Of a stretch of 19,350 nucleotides of DNA, positions 7,865 through 15,702 are shown piece after piece. Numbering within the stretch: position 1 is the stretch's first letter; each line of letters starts with the position of its first letter. Origin of the DNA: UBA3263 sp964554665 (GTDB taxonomy: Bacteria > Bacteroidota > Bacteroidia > Bacteroidales > Muribaculaceae); assembly GCA_964554665.1 (NCBI GenBank), contig CAZKPP010000039.1:1-19350 (forward strand), in the 5' to 3' direction. The position numbers and the translations under genes are program-made. The notes under the pieces are model-generated. The model worked only from the letters and a program-made list of their open reading frames with translations, was not told the origin of the DNA and made no database searches.

Positions 7865-10800
7865 ATGAAGAAAATCATTCTGTCTCTGGCAGCCGTGTGC
7901 TTGGCTATCGGCACCACTCAGGCACAAACGATTCTCTCGGAAAACTTTGAAACCGGCAACCACCAGACCTATGCCCGCCCCATCACCGTAGGCCAAGGCT
8001 GGACCACGCTCGATTCAAGCGACGCTTCCGACCTGCAATACGTTTGGAGTAACTACTACAGCGACCCCGAAAGCAAAGGCGGTCCCACAATCTCCGGCGC
8101 CGGCTGCGCCCACGTTTCCGGCTCGATTCTCGACAGTCAGGTAAACGGCATCGGTCCCCGCCAGGAAGTGCTCCTGTCGCCCGAAATCAACCTCGACGGC
8201 ACCTATCAGCTGTCGGTGTCGTTCCGCGTCAGCCCCATGAACAACCGCGACAACTCCAAATATGACTTCCAGGTTCGCGTAATCGAAGGCGACCAAAGCG
8301 TTGACGACGCCCCCATGGTGTTCACCATCCAGGACCCTGAAGTTCTGCGCAATGCAGGCGTTATCGGCACCGTTATCGACGGCCTCATCGACGACTGGTC
8401 GGTGCGTAACGCAAAAATCGACCTTTCGGCCTTCGAAGGCAAAAAGGTTAAACTCGCTTTCGTGTTCAAGATGTATCAGAAGCTCGGCAACTCGCTCTGG
8501 ATCGACGATATCGAAGTATCGAAATTCACCCCCGCCAAAGCTCCCGTAGCCAACGTTGACATCGACCGCGTATCGTTCGAAAAATCTTACATCGGCGAAA
8601 AAACCTACTCCGATCCCATCACCCTGACCAACGTTGGTCTCGACGGTCTGAAAATCCTCTCGGTTGACTTCCCCGAAGGCGTTTCGTCGAACCTCAACCT
8701 CGCCAAGGTTAACCTGCGCCGCTACGACAGCGTAGCCTTCAACCTGGCCTACACCTCATCGCTCACCTCTCCCACCACCGGCGACGTAGTGTTCCACACC
8801 AACGGCGGCGACTTCACAGTTGCTTTCACCGCTGAAAAAGAATTCGTGCCCGAAGGCTTCACCCTCGAGACCTTCGAAGGCTATGACCCGCCGGCCGGCT
8901 GGAAAGCCAACGGCTGGGGTGCTACTCCCTACGCTATTGAGGGCGACAAATCAATGAGCTGCGACGGCGGCTACGGCAAGAGCTCGCTCACCTCGCCCCG
9001 CATTGACCTGACCGACGGCGGCAAACTGATGTTTACCTACTTCGCTCAGTTCATGGACGAAGAAGACGTGCCCGAATACGACGTTACCGTATCCGTAAGC
9101 TACGACGGCGGCCAGCAATGGATTACCAAATGGACCTGCCCCTACGAAGGCGCTGATGCCCTCAACAAGCTCCTCACCGCTGAAATCGACCTCGGCGAAG
9201 GCACCGACAACAGCTACATCCGCTGGGAATATCCCGAAGTTGAAATCGACGATAACGGCGCACTTCCTCACTACACCTTCTACCTCGACTGCGTACTGCT
9301 GCCCAACGTTTGGGGCGCCGACGGCGTTCCCGGCGTAGCCTCCAACCCCTCGCCCGCAGTTCAGAGCGAAAACGTTTATCCCTTCAACGTTAAGCTCAGC
9401 TGGGCTCCCGCTCAGTTCGCCGACGGCTATAAACTCTATATCGGCACCACCGCCGCCTGCAACGAGTTCATGGACGGCCTCGACATGGGCAAACAGCTCT
9501 CTATCGTTATCCCCCAGATGGGCTACGACACCCGCTACCGTTGGAAAGTTGTTCCCTACAACTCCAAGGGTGACGCAACCGGCGTGAGCACCTGGATTTT
9601 CACCACTCAGCCCGACGCCACCATCAAGGAATTCCCCTACGTTGAAGATTTCCCCAATGCCAAGGAAACCAATGGCGCACTGCCCATCGGCTGGGATTCC
9701 GACGACAGCGTATGCGCATATCCCCGCAAATGGTCTATCAACCAGATTAAGACCTACACCGACGCCAACGGCGACGAATACTTCCCTCTGTTCACCACCT
9801 GGCTCAATGCCGGCGAATATAACTCGGTAACCACTCCAACCGTCATCCTCCCCGCCGACAAGGCAATGGAATTCACCTTCGTTTGGGGTGACGGCCACGC
9901 AGCAAGCCTGTTGACCGACTATGCAGGATTGACTAAGAAGAACAACGTTGAACCTAACAACGGTGTTTCGCTCAACGAGTTCCAGATCTACGCCAACGGC
10001 GAATGGACAACTCTGTCTCACATTTCCGAAGCTCCTAACGAAGATGGCAATAAATATTGGGTTTCCGAACGCATTGACCTGTCGAACTATGCCGGTCAGG
10101 AAGTACGCTTCCGCTGGGTTCACTACTCTTTCAGCACTCGCGACAATGGTTGCTCGGTTGCCCGTCTGACCATCGAAGAAGCCAAGGGCGACAAAGCCGC
10201 CTTCAATAAAAAAGGCTGGAACGCCGGCAAGGTAAACTACAACAAGTCGATCAACTCGGGCGTTCAGTTCACCCTGTTCAACCACGGCTCAAACGCCCAG
10301 ACCATCAAGTCTATCGACTTCGCTACCCCCAACTTCGAAACCTCGCTCAAGGCCGGTGACCAGATCCCTGCCAGCGGCGCAATCCTCTTCGACATCACCT
10401 TCAACGCCCTCACCTCTGAATCGGCAATTGAAGATGAACTGACCGTAAACTTCGAAAGCGGCCTGTCGGTAGCTCTGCCCGTAAGCGGCGAAGCTCTGCC
10501 CCAGAATACCTACTACTTCTCGTTCGAGCCCAACGACCTCGACTACAACTGGGAAGACTTCTTCACCACCATCGACGTTGACAAGGGTTACAACTACACC
10601 TTCAACGCCACCAGCTGGATTCTCTACACCGGCGCCGGCCGCAAGACCGCATTCACCCTCGAAAGCGACGAATACGACGGTAAGGGCCTCTATGGCATGA
10701 TGAACCCCATCAGCGGCGTTCACGCCCTGGTTGCCGCATCGCCCGAAAGCAGCAATGCCGACAACTGGCTCATCAGCAAACGCTTCAAAGCAACCGCCGA

Positions 10801-11278
10801 TTCCAAGTTTGAGTTCTATGCACGCAACCTCGACTGCAACGGCACCATTGTGCCCGATCCCAAGAACTCCATCGAAGTGCTCGTTTCGACCACCGGTAAC
10901 ACCAACACCAAGGACTTTGAAACCGTTCTGCCCGGCCACGAAATGGACTACGCCGACTACGGCAAATGGCTCCACTACGAAGTTGAACTCGGCAAATATG
11001 CCGGCACTGACGTTTACGTTGCCCTGCGCCACTTCACCACTTCGCCCAGCAACATGGCATTCTTCGACGACATCACTCTCCACAACTTTGAAGAAGCCAG
11101 CAACAGCCAAATCGAAGAAATCGAAGCCGCTGCCACTGCCGACTCAATCGTTGAAGTCTACACCGTTTCCGGCCTGAAGGTTGCCAAAGGCATTGCCGGC
11201 GAAGTTATTCCCTCGCTGCCCCGCGGCATCTACATTGTTAAACCCGAAAATGGCAAAGCCATCAGCATCTGCAAGTAA
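7865..11278 (+). CDS. Secreted multi-anchor-J (cleaved-adhesin-like) protein with Fn3-like domain and T9SS-like tail
   Basis: A 1137-residue exported protein with a signal peptide (MKKIILSLAAVCLAIGTTQAQ). Four choice-of-anchor-J domains are recognisable by an entry motif such as ENFETG or ETFEGY and, in the first and last, an exit motif such as WIDDIEV: about 21-222, 336-490, 592-780 and 880-1080. Anchor-D-like segments lie between them (about 225-330 and 780-880), and an Fn3-like domain with YRWKVVPYNSKGDATGVSTW spans about 491-590. The C-terminus (VEVYTVSGLKVAKG, then LPRGIYIVKPENGK) is a short type-IX-like sorting tail. Anchor-J overlaps the cleaved-adhesin family of Porphyromonas gingivalis gingipains and hemagglutinins, which bind host proteins or cells. 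No protease domain was found. It lies 117 nt after the first gene and 30 nt before the third. An adhesive surface role is inferred. Confidence 0.92.
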   Translation: MKKIILSLAAVCLAIGTTQAQTILSENFETGNHQTYARPITVGQGWTTLDSSDASDLQYVWSNYYSDPESKGGPTISGAGCAHVSGSILDSQVNGIGPRQEVLLSPEINLDGTYQLSVSFRVSPMNNRDNSKYDFQVRVIEGDQSVDDAPMVFTIQDPEVLRNAGVIGTVIDGLIDDWSVRNAKIDLSAFEGKKVKLAFVFKMYQKLGNSLWIDDIEVSKFTPAKAPVANVDIDRVSFEKSYIGEKTYSDPITLTNVGLDGLKILSVDFPEGVSSNLNLAKVNLRRYDSVAFNLAYTSSLTSPTTGDVVFHTNGGDFTVAFTAEKEFVPEGFTLETFEGYDPPAGWKANGWGATPYAIEGDKSMSCDGGYGKSSLTSPRIDLTDGGKLMFTYFAQFMDEEDVPEYDVTVSVSYDGGQQWITKWTCPYEGADALNKLLTAEIDLGEGTDNSYIRWEYPEVEIDDNGALPHYTFYLDCVLLPNVWGADGVPGVASNPSPAVQSENVYPFNVKLSWAPAQFADGYKLYIGTTAACNEFMDGLDMGKQLSIVIPQMGYDTRYRWKVVPYNSKGDATGVSTWIFTTQPDATIKEFPYVEDFPNAKETNGALPIGWDSDDSVCAYPRKWSINQIKTYTDANGDEYFPLFTTWLNAGEYNSVTTPTVILPADKAMEFTFVWGDGHAASLLTDYAGLTKKNNVEPNNGVSLNEFQIYANGEWTTLSHISEAPNEDGNKYWVSERIDLSNYAGQEVRFRWVHYSFSTRDNGCSVARLTIEEAKGDKAAFNKKGWNAGKVNYNKSINSGVQFTLFNHGSNAQTIKSIDFATPNFETSLKAGDQIPASGAILFDITFNALTSESAIEDELTVNFESGLSVALPVSGEALPQNTYYFSFEPNDLDYNWEDFFTTIDVDKGYNYTFNATSWILYTGAGRKTAFTLESDEYDGKGLYGMMNPISGVHALVAASPESSNADNWLISKRFKATADSKFEFYARNLDCNGTIVPDPKNSIEVLVSTTGNTNTKDFETVLPGHEMDYADYGKWLHYEVELGKYAGTDVYVALRHFTTSPSNMAFFDDITLHNFEEASNSQIEEIEAAATADSIVEVYTVSGLKVAKGIAGEVIPSLPRGIYIVKPENGKAISICK

Positions 11279-11308
11279 GAGGCTGTTCTTCCCCACTAAC
11301 TCTCACGC

Positions 11309-13780
11309 ATGAATAAGTTTAGATTATTATTCTGCGTTGCCATAGCCATGCTGTTCTCGTTGAGCAGCATGGCTCAGCAACGTAATAAGCAGGTTACGGT
11401 CGAGGTTACCTCACTCCAGGGCGACAACCTGGCCGGACAACCGCTTACGGTGACCCACACCGGCTACAACGTCGGCTACGGCGCCCTGAAACTCGATGCC
11501 CAAGGCCGCTGTTCGCTCAAGGTGTATCCCGGCGAACATCTGCTCGAAATGACCCGCAGCGGCTTCGAGCCGGTCAGCCACGCTTTCAGCGTTGGCGACG
11601 ATGACGAAGACGTAACCGTGGCCATAACCCTCACCGAACAGACCCGCACCCCCTACGGCCTCGCCACCGAGGTTGACCACGACCCCTTCACCGGCTCAAA
11701 CTCGGTGCTGTTCAGCTGGAACAACGAAACTCCGGCGTTTTTCGACGATTTCGAATCCTACTCTCCCTTTGCCATTGAATTCGGCGAATGGACCGGCATC
11801 GACGTTGACCGCGAAACCACCGCGTCGCTCGTAGGCTATTATCCCAACCGCGGCACCCTGCAGTACGCCCAGATCATGAGCCCGCTCGATGCCGAACCCA
11901 CATGGTGGTACGACATGCCCACGCTTCGCCCCAGCAGTGGCCGCCAGTATGTAGGTTTTCTGCGCACCGAAACCGGCCGCGCCAACGACGACTGGCTGAT
12001 TTCGCCCGCCATCGGCATTGGCACCGACAACGTGCTCTCCTTCCTGGCCAAGGCTGCCGACATCTACAAAGAGAAGTTCATGGTTTATGTAACCACCAAG
12101 CTCGACAACCCCGAAACCGCCGACTTTGTGCGTATCGACAAGGGAACTTTCGAGTCAACCACGAACTATAGCAGCTGGGACCGCTTCACCTACGACCTGT
12201 CCGCCTACGAAGGTCAGACCATCAAGTTTGCAATCCGCTACATCGGCAACCCGCAAACCACCGGCGCCCTGATGTTGATGGTCGACGACGTTTATGTTGG
12301 CTCGCGCAACGGCCTCAAGCGCATGGAAGCGCCCAAAAAGCGCGCACCCCGCGCCCGCCGCTCGCCCGACAATCCCTACGAAACCTTCGAAGTTTATCTC
12401 GACGGCGAAAAGGTTGAAACCACCGACGGCTACAACGTCTATCTGACCGACATCGCCGCCGGAACCCACACCCTGGGCGTGCGCGCCTGCTACACCTCGT
12501 CGCAAAGCCCCATGGCCGAAACCGAACTCACAATCGCAGCCGACGGCTATGCAAAAGTGATTTTCAACGTAACCTCCAACTCGGTGCTTCCCGCTTCGGC
12601 CGCACAGTTTGAATTGCTGGTCAAGGAGTCTTCGTCGATGCTCAACCTATCGGCCACCGACGACAAGATTACCCTGAACTCACTGCCGCTTGGCAGCTAT
12701 CAGCTCGGAGTGGCCGAAGGTGCTTTCAGCGCCATTGTCCGCGACCTGGATATCAAGGGCGACACGGTAATTGCCGTTGAACTCAACGACAATATCATCA
12801 CCCCCTACAACATCACCGCCGACACCGACGAATCGGGCGCCACCCTGCTGCGCTGGAACCGCGACCTCGGCTTCACCGACAGCTTTGAAGACTATCGCGA
12901 CTTCGCCACCGGCAAGTTCGGCGAATGGCTCAGCATCGACGGCGACGGCATGCCCGTATATCCGATTTCGCTCAACGGCGCCATAATCACCTTCCCCGGC
13001 TCGGGCAACGCCACGAATCCGCAACCCGCAGCCCCGATGATTTTCAACCCCTGGAAAACCGAACCGCCGATGCTCCCCACCGACCCGGCGATTGCCGCCC
13101 CCACCGGCGACAAGTCGGTAATCTTCTTCTCGTCGCAGCGCACCGTGGCCAACAAGTGGCTCATCACCCCGCCGCTGACCATCCGCTCCGGCTTCCGCTT
13201 CGCCATGAAGGCCAAAGGCTACACCAACCAGTATCCGGAATCCATGGAAATCTGCATCAGCACTTCGGCATCGACCAACCCGGCCGACTTTGAGGTACTG
13301 GCCGAAATTCCCGAACTGGCCAGCGATAACTGGATGCAATATAGCGTCGACCTGGCCCAGTATGTTGACCAGGAAGTGCGTCTGGCCGTACACTACACCA
13401 GTCGCGATGCCTTCCTGGCACAGGTCGACGACGTTGCTGTCGGTCCCGACGAAAACGAGGCCCAGAGCGTTGACTACGGCAACGTGGTTTGCTACGAAAT
13501 CTATGTCGACGGCGAAAAGGCCGGCGAAACCAACGAGCCCGAATTTACAATTCCCGCTCTCGGCCCCGGCGACCACACTATTGAAATCGTTGCCGTTTAC
13601 CGCAACGGCCGCTCCGAAGCCGGCGTCTATACCCTCACCACCGCCGGCCTGCAGCGCATTGAATGCGAAAGCGCAGCCACGGCCGAGTATTTCGACCTGA
13701 TGGGCCGCAAGCTCGCCGCTCCGGCATCGGGCGTGAGCATTCAGCGCCGCGGCAATAACGTTACCAAACTAATCCGTTAA
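11309..13780 (+). CDS. Secreted protein with two anchor-J domains and internal duplication, short C-terminal tail
   Basis: An 823-residue exported protein with a signal peptide (MNKFRLLFCVAIAMLFSLSSMAQ). Residues about 25-115 form a carboxypeptidase-regulatory/PEGA-like beta domain (GQPLTVTHTGY, YPGEHLLEMTRSGFEP). Two anchor-J domains follow, beginning FFDDFESY (144) and FTDSFEDY (522) and containing NDDWLISP and NKWLITPP. Each is followed by a matching beta segment (FEVYLDGEKVETTDGY and YEIYVDGEKAGETNEP), so most of the protein is a two-fold repeat with a period near 378 residues. Between the halves is a basic linker, K337 to R351. The C-terminal tail (AEYFDLMGRKLAAPASGVSI, then NNVTKLIR) is the least conserved of the four in this operon. 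No catalytic motif was recognised. It starts 30 nt after the previous stop and ends 3 nt before the next start, so co-transcription is very likely. Confidence 0.9.
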   Translation: MNKFRLLFCVAIAMLFSLSSMAQQRNKQVTVEVTSLQGDNLAGQPLTVTHTGYNVGYGALKLDAQGRCSLKVYPGEHLLEMTRSGFEPVSHAFSVGDDDEDVTVAITLTEQTRTPYGLATEVDHDPFTGSNSVLFSWNNETPAFFDDFESYSPFAIEFGEWTGIDVDRETTASLVGYYPNRGTLQYAQIMSPLDAEPTWWYDMPTLRPSSGRQYVGFLRTETGRANDDWLISPAIGIGTDNVLSFLAKAADIYKEKFMVYVTTKLDNPETADFVRIDKGTFESTTNYSSWDRFTYDLSAYEGQTIKFAIRYIGNPQTTGALMLMVDDVYVGSRNGLKRMEAPKKRAPRARRSPDNPYETFEVYLDGEKVETTDGYNVYLTDIAAGTHTLGVRACYTSSQSPMAETELTIAADGYAKVIFNVTSNSVLPASAAQFELLVKESSSMLNLSATDDKITLNSLPLGSYQLGVAEGAFSAIVRDLDIKGDTVIAVELNDNIITPYNITADTDESGATLLRWNRDLGFTDSFEDYRDFATGKFGEWLSIDGDGMPVYPISLNGAIITFPGSGNATNPQPAAPMIFNPWKTEPPMLPTDPAIAAPTGDKSVIFFSSQRTVANKWLITPPLTIRSGFRFAMKAKGYTNQYPESMEICISTSASTNPADFEVLAEIPELASDNWMQYSVDLAQYVDQEVRLAVHYTSRDAFLAQVDDVAVGPDENEAQSVDYGNVVCYEIYVDGEKAGETNEPEFTIPALGPGDHTIEIVAVYRNGRSEAGVYTLTTAGLQRIECESAATAEYFDLMGRKLAAPASGVSIQRRGNNVTKLIR

Positions 13781-13783
13781 CCC

Positions 13784-15610
13784 ATGAACCTGAAAAATAT
13801 AGCTCTCATCGGTTCCCTGCTCCTGGCCGCAGCCCCCGCGCTGCGCGCCCAGGACGACATGGGCCTGCAACCCAACGAGGCGGTCATCGGCCACACGCTG
13901 ACCAACCGGATTGACTACAGCGACTCCTATTTCGGCGAAACGGGTAAATATACCCTCGGAGCCGTCTTGACCGCCGACGACCTCGGCCCCTACGAGAGTT
14001 GCACCATTGTTGGCATGCGCTTCGCCATCGGCGTTGACCAGTCGCGCACCAAAGTGCTCATCAAGCGCGTCGACGGCTCTTATCTTTACGACGTCACCTC
14101 CAAAAACGTCAATGCCGTTACCGGCTGGAACAACGTAACCTTTTCCGAACCGATTACCATTAAGAACGGTGATTCGTTCTTCTACGGCTTCGAATACTCC
14201 GAAACCGCCGACATGGTAGCCTCAGAAAAAGGCGGCATATGCTCCGTTGCCGGCGCCACCACCAACGGCGCCATGGCCATGATAAACGGCTCGCTCTATC
14301 CGCTGTCGGAAATCGGCAACCTCTGCGTTCAGCTGATTATCGACGCCACGAACCTGACGCCGTTTAACATGAACTTCGGTTTCTTCGACACCGGCTTCAA
14401 GTATAAGAACATCAGCGAGCCCTTCGAGGTGTTTGCCAACATCAGCAACAACGGCCGCGACCCGATTTCGAAATTCCGCATAGGTTGGGCTTTCGATGAC
14501 TTCGAAACCGAATATCTCGACGTTACCGAAACCGTGAAACCGGGCAACTCCTACACCCTGAGCCGCCAGATCAAATACCCGGCAGGCTGCGGCGTGGGCG
14601 CCCACACCTTCCGCGTGTTCCTCGAAACCATCGAGGGCCAACCGGTGCCCGACGACGGCGTTAAGGAAAAATCAATCTCGTTTGCGGTATTTGCCAATTC
14701 CGAAGCCCGCAAAAAGGTTTATGTTGAAACCTACGCCCACCCGGAAACACCCTACACGGCAATGATCAACGACGTGTTCACCAGCTATCCCGACACTCAG
14801 AAATCGGCTTGCTTCGTCAACGTTCATCCCGCCGGGTCGGAGCTGGAATGCAACATTTCCGAGGAACTCCACAACCGCTACGTCTACACCTACCCCTGCT
14901 TCTCGACCAACCGCACGCAATTTCCCGGCGAACCGACCGTTGCATATGACTTCAACGACTACTTCAATCTGTTTGACAACAAAATGTTCCATACAATGAT
15001 TGAGTCAATCGTTGAAAACGACCTATTCACACCGTCGTTTGCCAATCTGGAACTCAGCGGCGAATATAACCCTGAAACGCGTATAGCAACCATCTATACC
15101 ACCATTACTCCCGTGGCCGGCGAAGTAGACGCCATATTCGGCAACCTGGCCCTGAACCTGCTGGTTGTTGAAAACGGCGTAAAGGCCTCGCAGATGATTG
15201 TTAACCGCCTGGGCAATGTGGTTGAATCGAAAAACTACTCGCACCCCAACGTTTTGCGCCACGCTTGCTACGGCGTTGACGGCATCAAGGTTGAAAGCGC
15301 TTCAGCTCCCACAACCGACGAATGCCGGATTCAGCTCCCCGCCAACTGGAACGAGAAGAACATCCGCATCGTTGCCCTGCTCACCCCCTGGCACGAAGCC
15401 GGCGAAATGGTTGACCTGCGCGACCTCGACATCGTTAACTGCAACGAAATCCGCATTGCCGACCTCCCCGCCTCGATAGCCGAAATCGGTGCCGAAGCCA
15501 CTGGCCCTGCCGAATACTTCACCGTTACCGGTCAGCGCACCGTGCCCTCGCAGCGCGGCATCTACCTTGAGCGCACCGCCAACGGTTGCCGCAAGGTTCT
15601 GAAAAAGTAA
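13784..15610 (+). CDS. Omp28-related secreted/outer-membrane protein with T9SS-like tail
   Basis: A 608-residue exported protein with a signal peptide (MNLKNIALIGSLLLAAAPALRAQ). An N-terminal beta domain (about 30-185; VGMRFAIGVDQSRTKVLIKR) is followed by a CARDB-like region (about 190-300) and an Omp28-related, thioredoxin-like domain from about 305 to 555. Family members usually begin that domain with a Cys-containing thioredoxin-type motif; here the equivalent stretch is KKVYVETYAHPETPYT (from 310) with no cysteine. The C-terminus has AEYFTVTGQRTVPSQRGIYL and ends KVLKK, a short type-IX-like tail. It begins 3 nt after the preceding stop and is closed by a strong terminator, making it the last gene of the operon. 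Omp28 of P. gingivalis is reported as a surface adhesin-like lipoprotein; here no lipobox was seen. The family call is moderate and the function unknown. Confidence 0.82.
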   Translation: MNLKNIALIGSLLLAAAPALRAQDDMGLQPNEAVIGHTLTNRIDYSDSYFGETGKYTLGAVLTADDLGPYESCTIVGMRFAIGVDQSRTKVLIKRVDGSYLYDVTSKNVNAVTGWNNVTFSEPITIKNGDSFFYGFEYSETADMVASEKGGICSVAGATTNGAMAMINGSLYPLSEIGNLCVQLIIDATNLTPFNMNFGFFDTGFKYKNISEPFEVFANISNNGRDPISKFRIGWAFDDFETEYLDVTETVKPGNSYTLSRQIKYPAGCGVGAHTFRVFLETIEGQPVPDDGVKEKSISFAVFANSEARKKVYVETYAHPETPYTAMINDVFTSYPDTQKSACFVNVHPAGSELECNISEELHNRYVYTYPCFSTNRTQFPGEPTVAYDFNDYFNLFDNKMFHTMIESIVENDLFTPSFANLELSGEYNPETRIATIYTTITPVAGEVDAIFGNLALNLLVVENGVKASQMIVNRLGNVVESKNYSHPNVLRHACYGVDGIKVESASAPTTDECRIQLPANWNEKNIRIVALLTPWHEAGEMVDLRDLDIVNCNEIRIADLPASIAEIGAEATGPAEYFTVTGQRTVPSQRGIYLERTANGCRKVLKK

Positions 15611-15634
15611 ACTCCCCCTACCCCATTTTAGCGA

Positions 15635-15669
15635 GCAGGCCGCCCCGACCGGGAGCGGCCCGCTTTTTT
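15635..15669 (+). terminator. Intrinsic terminator closing the secreted-protein operon
   Basis: GGCCGC (15638-15643) pairs with GCGGCC (15655-15660). The stem is extended outward by G35-C63 and C36-G62 around one A-C mismatch, and inward by CCC/GGG with one bulged A. A run of six T (15664-15669) follows directly. It begins 24 nt after the last operon stop. Confidence 0.88.
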
Positions 15670-15697
15670 GTTTGTTAACGGATTTTTAGTAACTTTG
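15667..15697 (+). promoter_or_regulatory. Bacteroidetes-type promoter for the Lnb-type gene, overlapping the terminator T tract
   Basis: TTTG (15667-15670) is followed after 19 nt by TAACTTTG (15690-15697), an exact match to the TTTG/TAnnTTTG consensus. The -33 box uses the last T residues of the upstream terminator. Only 5 nt separate the -7 element from the ATG at 15703, so the transcript is expected to have almost no leader. Confidence 0.85.
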
Positions 15698-15702
15698 CGG
15701 CC

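Noticed and set aside
8951..10285. Minus-strand ORF of 444 aa
   Set aside because: Long, but wholly antisense to the 1137-aa secreted protein with recognisable anchor-J and Fn3-like domains; no domain or start context in the antisense product.
12680..13576. Minus-strand ORF of 298 aa
   Set aside because: Antisense to the second anchor-J unit of the 823-aa gene; no recognisable motif.
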